A stretch of DNA of 64,000 nucleotides from Allodiplogaster sudhausi (GCA_945643635.1 CALZFC010000009.1:6003001-6067000), one strand, 5' to 3'; shown: positions 48,287 to 61,919, counted from the stretch's first letter. Numbers and translations: made by a program. The notes: generated by a model from the letters alone, not told the origin.

Positions 48287-49519
48287 TCTCTTTCATTTAC
48301 CACCTCTCTCCCTGTTCCCATCCTCATCGATTATCTTGAGTGTATCTCGCCAGAGTCCTCTCCCCTTTCTTCCCTTGAGGCCCTCCCAAACTTCCTTCCT
48401 TTCCTCTTTTCTGGCCTGTCTATGTCTGCCCTTTCCTTGGATTAGGAGGCAAAAGGGTTAGAGAGAGAGAGACAGTGAAAAAAGAGTTTATATCGGCTGG
48501 CAGTCTTCCATTCTTCCGCTTTTCTCTCCCTCTCCATCTCTTGTTTCTCTCTCTTACCCTCTCTCTTTCTCTCTCTTTCTCACTCTCTTTCTCTCTATGA
48601 CAGTTGCCACCCGCTCGACGAATAAAAACTATATATATTTGCAGTAAACCGCTAATATTAGAGGTGGATGACGAATGCTTTTCGTTCGTTCTTTGGGTGG
48701 ATAAGATTATGATTTGCCTCGGATATTCTGCAATGGGCCCATTGGAGTGCTGTTCAGCGCATTCATTCGTGCGCAGTCGAACTATGCTGCCTTGTGACCT
48801 TCCATGTTTTTGCGTTTCAACCACTACTTCCTCCGTGTGGTCCCTTAGGGCATGCCGGAAAGAGTGATAGAGAATGAACGCGAGGAAGAGAAAAAAAGAA
48901 AGAGAGAGTGAGAGATAGTGAGAGAGTGACAGTGAAAGAGAGAGAGAGAGAGAGATTGAGAGAGAGAGAGAGAGAAAGAAGCAGATAAGAAGAGGGCGAC
49001 CTGCTCAACATGTTTTCCGTGATGCTCTTCTCTTCTCTCTGCACATCCCCGCATACGCCAGCAACTGCTGGGAGGGGGAGTGGGCGGACTGGTGAGGAAG
49101 TGGAGAGGAAGGGTTGACGGGGAGAGTAAGGAGGAAGGAGTTGGAGGGAGGAGGTGGGAGGGGGAGGGAGAAGAAGACCAGACGAGATCCGATGAGAAGG
49201 ACTCTTTAAGCTGTGGAGATACCGGCGGTCCAGTAGAGTGGCGCAGATCGGAAGAATTGGGGAAGAGAGATTGAGATCGAAAGAAACAAAGAGAGAAAGA
49301 GAGAATGAGAGTGAATAATGGACAGAATGAAATGTACTTGGAATGAAATGACCAATTTCGCGTAACCCTCCCGAGCTTTCACCAGCTATTTTTCGCTGAT
49401 TTTTGCTCTCCTTTTATCTCTCTCTCTCTCCCTCACTTTCTCTCTCCTCTCTCTTTCTCTCTCTCTTGGTGTGAATAGCCACGAGCTCTTCGTAGATCGG
49501 CGTTCCCCCAGGGAGTTGA

Positions 49520-49534
49520 GGGGGGGGGGGGGGG
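49520..49534 (+). repeat. G15 homopolymer
   Basis: Fifteen consecutive G directly after GTTGA; capable of G-quadruplex formation. Confidence 0.9.
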
Positions 49535-49664
49535 TGCCGTGTTCGCCGTTGCCCGTCTAGAGATGTGTCTTCGCAACAGTTCATCATCACTATCTCCCTT
49601 GCACTCGGTTTGGACTGAAGCGGGTGTCAGTCACTGCCTTCACTTTTTATATCTCTCTTTCTCT

Positions 49665-49712
<48 letters not shown>

Positions 49713-50838
49713 GCGTCTCTCTCTCTCTGTCTCGCGGAACTCCCCACTCTCGATGACAGCTATGACACCTGGCAAGGAAGCAGCCAACCGGGGGATAACA
49801 GCGATGAGAGGTCGCGTGTCTCTCCTAATCCGGACGTGTCCTCAGAAGCCACGTATGCGCAAACAGAGAAAGGGATAGGATGAGAGAAAGTGAGGGAGAG
49901 TGAGGGAGAGAAAGTGAGAGAGGGAGCAGAGGGAACGTGAGGGGAGAAAGAAAAAAAAAGAAAGATAATGGAGAGACAATGCTAGCTGTGCGATCTCTCA
50001 CACCATTGCGAGAGTATGGTATCTTTTCTGACTGGAAGTCTAGTCTGCGTGCCGCCGAACACTCGCAACCCATTGAAAAATCAAGGCTAATAAAATAAAT
50101 CACTTTTCTTTTTTTATAAATTAGAAAAAAAAAATGCTAAGGCAAACCTCTGTGCTCTATTCGTTGTATACAAGAATAGCAAATGTATAACTTGAATTTG
50201 TGAATGAGGAAAAAAAGAAGAAAAAGCAAAGCAAGAGGAAAGATGTTTACTTCATCCGTTCACTCCATACCCTTTCCACTACTATGCTTCCATGCTTCCG
50301 GCAGACATCGATTCTACTTTTGCCGTGTGGTAATTTCTCTTAGAGCTACCCTCTCCCTCCTCTTTCTATCTCGTCCTCTTTTCCCCCTCTCTCTCTCTCC
50401 TTTCTGTCCCACCCTCTATCTGTCTGTATCCCCACCTCCTCCAACCTCGCTGCTATCCAGGCTGGAGTAAGTTGCAGTCGTCAGACTGCGTCACAGCCAC
50501 GTCTTTGCGTTAGCGCCTTCTCTCTGTCAGTCAACTGACGGCACTTCAAAGCAACCGAACAAAGCAAAGGAAACAATCGTTCCATGCTTCATACTCTCCT
50601 GTTCTGTTCTCTGTGATTGTAAAAGAATTCGTTTACTCTTTTGCTACTTTCGTCTCTAACTACTGCCTTAATTTCACAGCCTGAAGCATTGGTCACCGTT
50701 TCTCTTGTGCTGCCATGCGAGACGCAACACGAATGTTGTGAATCAGAGAGAGAGAGCGCGACAGAGAGACAGACAGAGAGAGAGAGAGATGCAAACAGAG
50801 AGAGAGCGACAGAGAGACAGACAGAGAGAGAGAGAGGC

Positions 50839-50876
<38 letters not shown>

Positions 50877-51869
50877 AGACAGAGACGGGACATCCCTTCT
50901 CTCCTTCCAGCCATTCATTGAGTCTTTCGCTCGGAAAAGCCGACCATAGATCGTCTAGCTGCCGTCCTGTTAAGACGTATGAATTTGATGTTGTGCTGGG
51001 AGTTGAGACGCGACTGAGAATGCCCATGGCAGCAGTTACCATCTATTGCTCACCCTGGCGAGGTTCCGTCCCTTTCTCTCTCTCTCTTTGTATCTCTCTA
51101 CCTCTCTCTCTGTCTTTGTCTCTCTCACGCTCTATTCTTCATTCTCTCTCTCCTCATCCTTGGTCTCTCAGCAGCCCATCACTTGGAGCTCTCTCATCAT
51201 CTCTGCGCTCTTCTCTCTCACAACTTTTTTTGACCGGCTATCTACTATGAACCAAGTGACGAAAGCGAACGGAACCAATCGCATATGCAGAGAGAAGTAG
51301 ACAGAGAGAAAAGGATAAAGAGGAATAGAGAGGAAAAGAGGAAAAAGAGAGAGGGAGGGAAAAAGATAGTGAAACACAGAGAGAGAGCGAGAGTGAGTGA
51401 GTGAGACACAGAGAGAGGGAAAGAGACATACTGATAATCTGTAGCGCATTTTCCGGACAACCTCTATTTTCTCTCCTCAAATTTGTGGCAAGACCCGAAA
51501 ATCCGTGACGACGTGAGCATGAACCACCGAATGTCGGATAGGCAAGGTTATTTTGTGCATAGATAGAGTTTTGTTCCAAAGATAACCGAGGTGTTTACGA
51601 CATTGATCTGCTCTTTCTATATCTTTGTCTGTCTCCAATCTCTCTCGCTCTTCACCTGTCTTTTTTTCGTCACGGGAGCGAAAAGAAGCCGCAGTTGCGT
51701 TGACGACTGGAGAGTAGATTCCTTCTCTCTCACTGTCTCTCATCTCCACTCCCTTTTGTTTACGGAAGATTGGCGATAGCGAAAAAAGGCAAAACTCAGG
51801 CCGAAACAGTTCCGACGAGAGAGTTCGCATCGAAACGGGTGAGACATTCGCAAAGTCGATCGACAGAGT

Positions 51870-51901
<32 letters not shown>

Positions 51902-52400
51902 TAGCCGGCATATCTCTCTTTATCTCTCGTGATCTCTCGTCTTCGACGATTCCGTCTCTCAGCCACATCCGGGGGCGTGTCAGAGGCCCCCTTCCTCTAT
52001 CTCTCTTCCTGTCCCACCCTCTAGATTCCACTCACTCTATCTCTCTCTCATGTCCACTCCTCTTCCTGCTCACTTCCTTTCCTTCTCCCCGCTTCTTCAT
52101 TTTCGCACTTGGTGCCCTCGGGGCGAACATCGGAGCACTTATTTTGACTCGTTGTTTCTCTCAAAAGAAAGAGAGAAACTACTCTCGCGAGAGAGATAAA
52201 TATGGTGAGAGAGCGAGAGAGAGGGAGGAAGATGATGCGAGAATCTGTTAAAGCCAAGAATATTAATTAGAGAGAATAATTTTCGTGATGACGCATCTCG
52301 CAGCTCTTCCCCCTCACCAGTGTGAAGAATTGCTCTTCAGAGTATATAGTCTGAATTTGTAAATATGTCCCGTGTATCTTTCTTCATGTTTACTGCAGGA

Positions 52401-52426
52401 ATGTTATCATATGTATATGATAACAT
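52401..52426. repeat. 12-bp-arm palindrome with GT loop
   Basis: ATGTTATCATAT and its exact complement flank GT. AT-rich; the second-best short palindrome in the gene desert. Confidence 0.9.
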
Positions 52427-53041
52427 AGTTTCTGATACTTCTCTTTTTTCCTCCTCTTCTGATTAGCAGGCGTGAGAGCAGAGAACGACAAGCGTATTCT
52501 TAGCTGGCACCTCTTCTCATTTGTAGTCCCTTCAAGTCATCGTCTCTCTCATTTGCCGGCTTTTACTTAGCGTGCCTGATTGAAATATTGTTTTCTTCTG
52601 TCTCTGAGACAAACCGCGTGTCCTTTGGCCGCGTGGTTTTCACCGGAGAACCGCGGGTGGTGTACCTTCAATCCCTTCGACAGACATCCCGCTCTCTTTT
52701 CTGTCTCTCTCTCTCTCTCTCTCTTTCCCTTTCTCTGTTACCTTTCCCTCTTTCTCTGCCTTTATCTCTCCATTCCTCTCTTCCCTTTCCCTCTTTCGGT
52801 GCCTCTCTCTTCCTTTCTCTCTTCCCTTTCTCTCTTTCTCTGCTCCTTCCGGCTGCCCCCAGCTCTCTCTCGAGACTGCACGTTGTTCCGTGCATGCACA
52901 GCGAGAGGATTAGCGTCGCAAAAATAAGTGGGGAGAGGCTGAACGATGTCGGCAGCAACTCTCTCGGCTGATTTCGCTCTCGCCCATTCTCGATCACCGG
53001 GCCGTCCTTCTCCTGGTCGCTCACGTATTATCGGGCCATAT

Positions 53042-53087
53042 AGTATATAAATATGTATGGCCATATGGCCATACATATTTATATACT
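53042..53087. repeat. Perfect 46-bp palindrome, no spacer
   Basis: Two 23-bp arms meet at CCAT|ATGG. Each arm reads AGTATATAAATATGTATGG-CCAT and the next arm is its exact inverse complement. A second GGCCATA copy lies just outside the left end at about 53034. Both strands read GTATATAAATA, so each arm contains a TATA-like box pointing outward or inward symmetrically. Confidence 0.95.
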
Positions 53088-54816
53088 TTCTTAAAATTGA
53101 AACTAATAATCTCTAAATCCACCTCCCGTTCCGCGGACCCTTCTCACTCTTCCGCATTCTGTGCTTCCGTGAGCGTCGACCATTAATCTTCGCCCCATTC
53201 ACTTCATGCCTTAAATGCGGTAATTCGATATGTAAGAAATCTCCTCAGAGATACTTCCTACGCTTTCCCCAAGTGGAATTGCCTCCGCTTCGCGCTCCGC
53301 CCAACTTTCACTCTACTTCAATCAAATTTCGAGCGCCATTCATTCGATTCCATCATCTCATTTAGCATTCAAATCTCCCCGTGCACTTGGACATACAATA
53401 AATATGTGCTCTTATTTTCATAAGCCTCTCCTGATTCAGGAACCCTTTTGCACTCGCCCTTTCTACATTTCTTCCCTCAGGCAACCTTTTTTTTATTACA
53501 TGAAATTCAACCAGCGCACAATTGGTGTCCATTGAAATGAAAATGAATAAGAAGAAGCTAAGAAATGCCAACCTCGCCATGATGCGTTGTCCCGCTTCCT
53601 TTTTTGTCGATTCTAATTCATGTTCCGAGACCTTTTTGCCTTGTTTCCTTCTTGTGAATAATTGGCCGACCATCGCATATTAACCAATTGCGCGCATCTT
53701 ATTATTCTGTTGCGTTTCACCGTGGCATTTCCTTTCACAGTCTCTTTCTCTCTTTCTCTCTCATCCCTGGAAGCTGTGAAGAAAGAGAGACGAACGCAAA
53801 ACAGAAGAATAGAAAGAGGAAGAATGAAGCATAAGAAGCTGCCTTTTGGATTGTTTCTTCGCTCCTGCTAGCAGAAAAAAATAAGATGGTGAAACTGAGA
53901 TAAGAAGGGACGTCTTCTGGGTGCAGATGAGGCCAGCCTTTTCCTTCCTCGTAGCATCTCTCGCTCGCGCTGATTACATTGTCTTCCTTTCTCGTAACCG
54001 TATCTCTGTTCCATTTCTCTTCTCACTCTCTGCTAATCTCTCTCCCTTTCCTTGAAGGTGCACGAGTGCGAGCCTTCTCTTGATGCGAGTGTATCAAACG
54101 CGTACAAGTGAGCAGAGTCCGCAGCGTCTACTTCTTCTTCTTCTTACTCCGCCAGTCGTCCTCTCGCTCGTTCCGACTCCGGCCGCCTCCGAGAGCGACT
54201 GCGAGGGCAGCCGCTTGCCGCCAGTGCGGCGTGCCTAAATGATGAAGAGATACCTGGCCTGGAAGCGCAACGAACTGGTTCGTGATAAGGGAGAGAGAGA
54301 TTAGAGAGATAAGAGAGGGATAGAGTGAAAGTCTGGAATGACTCGGTCCAAAGCCATAAAGAGATAAAGAGAGGGATAAGGAAGATGTCCATTGTGTATC
54401 TTTCCCTTCAAGCTTTTTGTCGTTCAACTACTCAATTTTCAAAGATTTCCCCCTCCTGCGCTTCCATATCTTTAACTAGAAAACGCGTGTGTCACTGATG
54501 TTTTGCTTATGGGAATGTTTATGAAATGCTGACGGTGTGCTGATGTCAACACTCTTGGCTACCTTCTTCTATGATAATATTTTGGAGTTTCATGACTATC
54601 TCATGAGTTAAAAGAATAGAAAATAAACAGACAAGTGAGCAAAGAAAAAGGGAGTAAGAGAGCGATTGAGTGACGACAGAGCACATTTTAAAGATCTCCT
54701 AAGCTATTGACTCTCTGCCAGGGAAATAGAGAGAGAGACAGAGAGAGAGAAAGAGAGAGCCCGAGGCAAGAATCTGATCAAAGATTACACGGATTCACCT
54801 TGCATATACTCGCGTG

Positions 54817-54858
<42 letters not shown>

Positions 54859-54953
54859 AAGAGTATTTCGAGAAAAAGTTGTGAAAGAGCCAAGAAAGGA
54901 AATCAGAGAAGCATAATGAAGTAGAGAGCGAGAAGTAAGAGGGAGCTTGAGAA

Positions 54954-54964
<11 letters not shown>

Positions 54965-55004
<40 letters not shown>
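54965..55004. repeat. (GA)20 microsatellite
   Basis: An uninterrupted GA run, with the inverse (CT)n run at 54819-54853 only 111 bp to the left. Confidence 0.93.
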
Positions 55005-55006
<2 letters not shown>

Positions 55007-57366
55007 TGCCCTGGGGGTTCTCCCGCATGCGCAACCACTGGCTCTACTCACGGAATCGTGACGCTCTCACAAGACACCTAACTGCCATGAAACATTCATG
55101 ATGAGGAGCGCTCTCTCGGACCAGGAAAAGCTGCTCGTTCTTCCAAGGTAGAAAGAGAGAAAGTGCGCGAGAACATTCATGAAAAAGTTCAAAGAAGGGA
55201 ACTTTTGGCGTTGGAAACACTAGTACAATTCCTAATCCACAATGATATCAGCTAGCGGTTTTGGAGAAATTTTAATGATAAGTTTCCAGCTTCGAGCTTC
55301 CATTCACTTCAACTATTATCACCTTTTATCATCCAATCCAGTTGATATTCCGTTTGAAAAAGACTGTTTCTTCTTTCTCGAACCGAATTCCTATAACACG
55401 CATTAGATGGATACCTACGCATATCTGCTAGGCGTTTACTCGCTGAACCTGCAGGAACCGTTTTAATACTCTTGATCATTGGTTTGGTTCTTGCCTCGTC
55501 CAAGGAATCAGAGTACATTAAACATTTAAACATAATGAATTCTCGAGCGGTTAACGGACAAAGATCACCCTTTTATATTTTGAAGTTATGGCTCGGTTCA
55601 TCTCCAAGCCTCCTGCTGCTGCAAACGCATACTCTTAGTGGATCTCTTGGGAATGTCGGAGAGGTGAAGAGAAGAGAGAGATGAAAGAGGAAAGGAAGGA
55701 AGGCTTGCAGGAAGGACGTGGGCAGGGCGGGTGCACGCGGTCTTCGTGTTTATGGAATCTTCTCTAAGGAATTGACAGAGTAGACAGAAGAGAGAGAGGG
55801 AGAGAGAGAGAGGAAGAGAAAAACAGAGTTGCGATACTTCTGCTCCTTTTGTGGGAAGCTCATCCCAAGGTCTGCTTCGGGTTCCCCCGATTCCCATGGG
55901 ATGCTCTGTCCAATTCGAGCAGACATTCCACCCACCCTTTTTTTGCCTAAAACACTTGCCGATTAAAAGAATAGAGTGCTCCTGGAAAATATTCGTCTCT
56001 CGAACTAGAAAAGGGAAGAATCAACAGAATGTCCGTCGAGATTGGAATGTAAATGCATGCATCCATGCCTAATGATAAATGGCTTTCTGCTAATCAACGA
56101 GAGATCATTATCATCTTAGCTTAAGTGATAGAAATTGGAGATCTGAAAGTACATAGAGGTAGCCTCCCCATCAGTACCATCATCTAAAAGTATGTATCAT
56201 TTTTGGTTGAAAAAAGTGTCAAGTTCGCAACATCACACTTTTTCACTCTTCTGTGAATGCTCCAAACGACAGAGATCATCCCTTGTCCGCTCTCGTCTTA
56301 TAATCTTTCTCGGTGCTAGGATGAGCTGGGCTGACTCGGGAGTTTGATGTTGAGTTCTCTCCACATCCCTCTCTCGCTCTCTGATAATTTATACATATTC
56401 TGTATCTGTTGAAACTTGCACGGGTGCACAACTCCTGCTAGGTGTCCAAAAATGCATAGCTAAATCGCTTCGCAGCTCTACACGGACCGAACCCGAACCA
56501 ACTAAACCCGATAATAAACCTCACGTCATTCCGTACACGAATAACATCCATAGGTGTCAATAGGTCGAAGTTTTTGGAGCATCAAAAGTTTCTCCTTATT
56601 TCGGTTTTACCAGAGATCGCGGATCGCATTACCCCCTACCCCTACTCCTCCCCCCCCCAGCTCACACCCCACCCTCAGGATTATGGTCCGGTTCTTCACT
56701 CTCTTGCTATATCGCCTTCTAACGACAACATGCGCGATCGTGCTGTTTTAAAGTTTACAACCACTCCCTCCCCCCCAACCCAACCCCTAATAAGAACTTT
56801 TCTCCTCCTTCCTTTTTGTCCATCCTGAAAAGACAGCGCCCGCCGCCCTCGGTTCGTACGCCGTTTCTTCTTCCTTTCCTTTTCTTTCTCCCAACACTTC
56901 CCTTTTCTCATATTAGATGAGACATTATCAGGTTTTCAATCTATTTCGTTACGCGCAAAGGATATTTCTCTTCCATTGCGTTGCCCGATCACTGCATGGA
57001 TACATACAAAGGTACATACATACATTCCTTTGGTAGAATTCGACCGCCAGCTTTTCAGCCTAATGTTTCCCCGTGTTTTCTATGGGTTTGCATGCTTTGG
57101 CCGATCCCGCTATAGCTATCTTAAGTTGTTGTATATCATCACGAGGAAGACTCCTTATTCTCATCTCTCGCTCGCTCGCCCTCTCTCTCTCTCTCTCTCT
57201 TTCTCCCTCTCTCTCTCTTTTTCTCTTTCTCTCTTTATTGCCGTCGTCCGGGCAGAAAACGTCTCGGTCTGCCATCCCGTGTTTAGACTGGCAGACAATG
57301 CGAGATTAATGAGGGCTGACAAGATGGATCATGTTGTTCCGCTTCCTTGCTCTTCGACCATGGAGT

Positions 57367-57408
<42 letters not shown>

Positions 57409-58336
57409 AGAGTAGTGAGAGAACGAGGTTGAGAGAGCGAGGAAGAGAAGACCAGAGGGCAGTATCTTAATATCTGGCAAAGATATTATTTTTGCCAGTT
57501 TCAACAAGGAATCCTTTTCCGTTCCTAGTGGATATTTATTTTCCATCACCTAGAACACTTTACATGGCATCTCTGTTATATGCTTATTCGCCTGTGTACA
57601 TGATGTTACTTACTGCGACACGTTGCTGCTACGAATTGCCTCTTAGAATAAGTGTGCCTGGGGCATACGAACGGATAGACGAAGAGGAGGAGAGGAAGCT
57701 GGCGCACTTTTGCAGTGAGGGCCACCACTGCAAAATAACAAGAAGAATCGGGCGGGAAACGGCCGGTGAGAAAAAATATGACGTCATCTGCTGAAAGGGG
57801 AGCTATCTCGCACTCTCCCTCCCCTCTTTCTTTCCTGCTCTTACGCGCTCTCTCTCTCTCCCCTTCCTTTTTTTCCTCGGTCCCTCCCTCACTCGTTGTG
57901 AGCGTATGGCCGCCAGCAGGCCCGGGCCGGTCTCTGGTCACTCGACGTATATTCCTCCTTTTCCACCCCTCCCCTCTACCCCCTAGCCGGTCTCAACCAT
58001 CATGTCCGCCCTGTTATTCTCTCCTCGAAGATAAGAGAACAAGGGAAGGGGATTTGCGACGGTCTTGACTTATGAGTGCGCATAGCTTCTTCCCCTCTTC
58101 CACCCACGCCCATCCCTATCACGGTCAGCCTGGTGCTCACCCGACCTGTCCATTTATCAAGTACACGCTAGCATAAGTGCATGTCCACTCAATCGATATT
58201 ATCTTCGGTTCGCTGTCTGATCCACTCACCAAGGACTGTGGCGAAGTTGTGCCCAAACGATCACACAAAAAAGAGGGTGAAAGTACACACGCAATTGGCC
58301 CGAGGCTTCTTTTGCTTTTGCCTTTTCTTTTCTTCA

Positions 58337-58351
58337 CCCCCCCCCCCCCCC
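58337..58351 (+). repeat. C15 homopolymer
   Basis: Fifteen consecutive C (G15 on the minus strand) inside a pyrimidine-rich stretch, 8.8 kb from the G15 run. Confidence 0.9.
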
Positions 58352-58497
58352 TCCGTCTCGTAGCCTTTTCACTCCATGAAAGAATGGACGGAAGCTGTTG
58401 TGACTTTCATGCACACGTTTTGCTTGCTGCAGCGTCCATTAGTTGCGGTGTTCTCTTCTCGCTCTCTATCCCTCTATCTCTCCCTTGCTCTCTCTCT

Positions 58498-58501
<4 letters not shown>

Positions 58502-58543
<42 letters not shown>
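58502..58543. repeat. (CT)n microsatellite
   Basis: A nearly perfect CT run of about 40 bp within a 190-bp pyrimidine-rich stretch. Confidence 0.93.
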
Positions 58544-58545
<2 letters not shown>

Positions 58546-60659
58546 AACTCCCTCGCTCTCTCTAGCTTTCTATCTCCTCTCTCTGTTTCTCTGTCCTCTC
58601 TCTTCTCTCTAGTGTGTTCTTTCAGCTTGGCATAGAGAGAGAGGAGGGGGAGGGGGGGGGGGAGGAAGAGAGGCAGGCAAACAGAGAGAGTGAGAGGGAT
58701 TGAGATAGAAGTAACAGAAAAGACCCCGACTCTCGGATGACTGTAATTCAAAACCGCCGAGCGCGATTGCGGCAGGCAGCAGGTTGATGCCATCTTCGAT
58801 AGGAAAGAAACAAACTGCGAACGAAGTGGGCAACGCGTTGTGACTTTTGATGGGAACACACTCGATTTATATGCAGCTGCCGGATTTCAATGTTCGCTGG
58901 CACGCAAATCCATTGAGTGTAGGTTTTTTTCCTCTAAAAAATTAAAATTCCATGCACATTTGCGACCTAAATAATACGGAAAGACAATAGGAATATGTCT
59001 TTCATTGTGAAGCCAATATGGTATGACTCAGTGGAAATATTCTTCTGGCACCTTCCCTAAGGGAGCATATGGTACTCTGGTTCAGTGATGGACATGGACG
59101 ATTGCCCATCTCGTCATAAGTGTGGTCAAACAGGACCACCGTCAAAGCAGCGTGAGGGAGAGAAAGAGAGAGGGAAAGATAAAGAGAGATAGACAGAGAG
59201 GGATAGCATAGATAGGGAGAGAAAGATGAGAGATACTTTTTCTTCGACCGGCGAACCGCGCAGAGGGTGGGATGTAGTGACGTCTCTCCCCTCCCCCTTT
59301 CTCAGCGTAAACACTCTCACTCCATCGTTTGGTCACCACGTTCTTCAGTGAATTTGGCCAAAGCAAGTGGAAGCACGTAATTTTGTTCCCGGCTCTCCTC
59401 TTATATCTCATTTCGGTTGTTTCCCTACTTCCTTCACATTTACTCTATTTATCCTTCTGACTCTTTTCTTTCAGCTATTTTTTTCAAATTTACATTAGTT
59501 TTTTTTTCATCTTTTTTTTCTCTTTCTCTTTTATGGCATAATTGAAGCAGTTCACCCTTTTCGGTGAACTTGGACTAGATTGATGGACTTTCCAATAAAT
59601 GACGAGCTTGTCTGATTCGTTCAAAAGTCACGAATCTTCTAATAAGGCTCCTCGTCATCTGTGCCTAGATTGGCTCTGCTTATACTGAACAACGTTAATC
59701 ATTTACGCGCTCGCGGATATCTCTGCTCTTTGATTAGATTGGTGAAGCAGCGGCTCTTATGGACTTTTCTTCGCATTTAGCAATTTACACCTGCGATTTT
59801 ATTTTCTCTTACAATCTCACTCTCCGTCATCTCGGAATCCCCACATTAGAATCCACTAATAGTTGAAAAGGACGCGGAGATTAGTAGTAGAAAAAAAAGA
59901 ATAAATTGCTATCCGCTACTAATTCATTTTTGGTCCCTTGCGAGTAATCGCTTTCTATGTTCCTGACTCGCAAAGGAAGTCTGCAAGAACTATCGATTAA
60001 ATTAATTTGTATTCTTTATGTCAACTTTGGTGGACAGCCTAGAAGGATTCGTATGGAACTAAAAGATATATTGATGTTTTGCATTCAAAAATCCCTATCC
60101 ATGCATGCCGATCACGCAAGGACATCTACCAACGTTATTGAGCGTGTTTCCTGATACAGGCATTGAATGAAGAAAAGGTTGGAGAGAGGAAAGATGTAAA
60201 AGAGCGGAAGAGAGAAAGTACATGGAGAAATTCCGATTCTCTTCATCCTACTCTCACTCTCTCTCTCTCTTTCGCTCTGTCTCTCTCTCTCTCTCTCTCT
60301 CTCCAACGTATTCGTCACGGTCGCTCGTGAGTGTACTGTTGTGTTGTTTGTCCATCCACTGTCCTCTTCCTCTCTGCTCTCTTCGTCTACACCCTCTCCG
60401 TCCCACACACTCTCTCACCTCGTCTGCCCTCCCTCGTCTGCCCTCCCTCGTCTCTTGCCATCGCGTGCTCTCTCTCTCGCACTCGCTGAAAGAGAGTGTC
60501 CGCACTCTCCTCAGAGAGAGGCTCCGCTTGGTGCTTCTCTCTCTCTGAATGCAGAGTCTCTCTCTCTTCAGCACTGTACGCGATCCTTCCGTCCATCTGG
60601 CCCCTCAGGGGGTGTAGTGGTGGGTGAGGAGTGAGAGGTGTAGAGGAGGGTGACTGAGG

Positions 60660-60707
<48 letters not shown>

Positions 60708-61000
60708 CATACTGTCCGAGACGGACAAACAGAGCAGCTTCCCGGCTGGCCCCAACGGCTCCGTCGTCTCAGGTGCACACAACGTCCACATCAGGGGCGC
60801 CTCATCACGGTTCCCGCTCCGGGTCCTCCCTTCTTCCTCTTTGGTGGCCCGGCCCCGCCTTGTGCAAAAGCTAGCCTTTCGTCATCGAGACGCGCACGAA
60901 TTACTCTTTCATCAATACGGAATATCATTCATTTCATTCGGTTATCGCACGCTACAAACATTTACAGAGACAATTTTTTGACATTGATATGAAATCCCGC

Positions 61001-61919
61001 TGAAAATCGGATGTTGCGGATATTTTGGAGCTTGCGAGATCAACGGACACTTTGTAGCGCGCAGCAGCCGCTTCTTTTTTGTTCTTCTTGCTCTGAGACG
61101 ATTACTTCTACTTTACGGATTTTTTCTTCATGGATTTCGTGCCAAGTCAAATGACGCGAACCCACTATTCGTCAGGCAATTCTGTTCTATGAAACTCTTC
61201 TTCCAGCACTTTCTTTCGCTGCTCTTCTGTCAACTCTTTGTTAACTCCTCCTTTTCGCGCACGATTAAACGGTCGTTTCATTCGGCTATTTACCTCACTC
61301 GTTAAAATTAATCTTTAGAGTGCATTCATAAACATTTTTTTTTTAGGAGACTCAAAGTCATTTGTCCTATTGTGTAGTGTCCTCTGCTTCATAAAAGAGT
61401 ATCAGATTCTAGTTGAAGGTCTCTGGACTATTATAATGACATACAAACTTGTGTGGACTATATGCATATACTCTTTTGTATTTAAAGAGCGTATTACATA
61501 TCTTCGTTTCACACCTCACTTTCTAATGTGTTCCCCTTCTACGTGGTAAGCTTACGCTTCGCAGCTTTACTCTGCAAACACGTCTGCTTAATACACTTTT
61601 CTACACTTTATAATCCACATTTCTCTAAGTCCTGTGGTTCCGTTGGCTTTTATCGTAGCCTATTATCCCTGACATTTCATAGCACTCATGAGACATATAA
61701 GGTTTCAAGGTCCATGTTGAATATGTATGTAAATAGCGCTGCGAAACAATATCTATATTTGTCCGGGTCTTGTTTTTTTCTGCTTGGAGATAGTGGTGGA
61801 AGGTATTACAATTTGCTCCTTCAATTAGATGATCTCTGAAATCGCGGAGGAAGAGAAAAAAAGAGCTAAATCCGCATGTTTTTCTTCATTGCTTTCTGAT
61901 CTCCTTCTCTTCGTTGCAG
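61001..61919. other. AT-rich region upstream of the Gln/Ala-rich gene
   Basis: Ordinary AT-rich sequence without long tracts, ending in the CTTCGTTGCAG acceptor at 61919. It is either the 3' part of a long intron or the 5' flank of the gene. No exon is supported. Confidence 0.45.

Larger units (their letters stand above)
38541..49500. other. Gene desert, block 2 (densest CT/GA tracts)
   Basis: No supported gene. Long, mostly perfect tracts occur about every 0.5 kb: (CT) 39705-39731, 40027-40058, 40304-40342, 42012-42041, 44974-45002, 48249-48279; (GA) 40535-40571, 40918-40952, 42194-42228, 45417-45443, 46485-46525, 48938-48975. Interrupted pyrimidine stretches cover most of 46800-47690. 41225-41300 has four copies of a GGGAGAGGAGAGA unit. 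CT and GA orientation alternates, so neither strand is purely pyrimidine-rich. Confidence 0.6.
49501..61000. other. Gene desert, block 3 (CT/GA rich)
   Basis: No supported gene. Tracts: (CT) 49673-49708, 54819-54853, 58502-58543, 60266-60303; (GA) 50745-50890 interrupted with ACAGAGAG units, 54965-55004, 57369-57404, 60666-60702. Homopolymers G15 at 49520 and C15 at 58337 and a perfect palindrome at 53042 also lie here. The GC-rich segment 60720-60875 has a Ser/Thr/His/Pro open frame, but no splice pair in phase with the downstream gene. Confidence 0.55.

Noticed and set aside
60720..60874. GC-rich Ser/Thr/His/Pro frame as an upstream exon of the gene at 61920
   Set aside because: An AG and a GT flank part of it, but the phase does not match the exon at 61920 and other frames look equally good.
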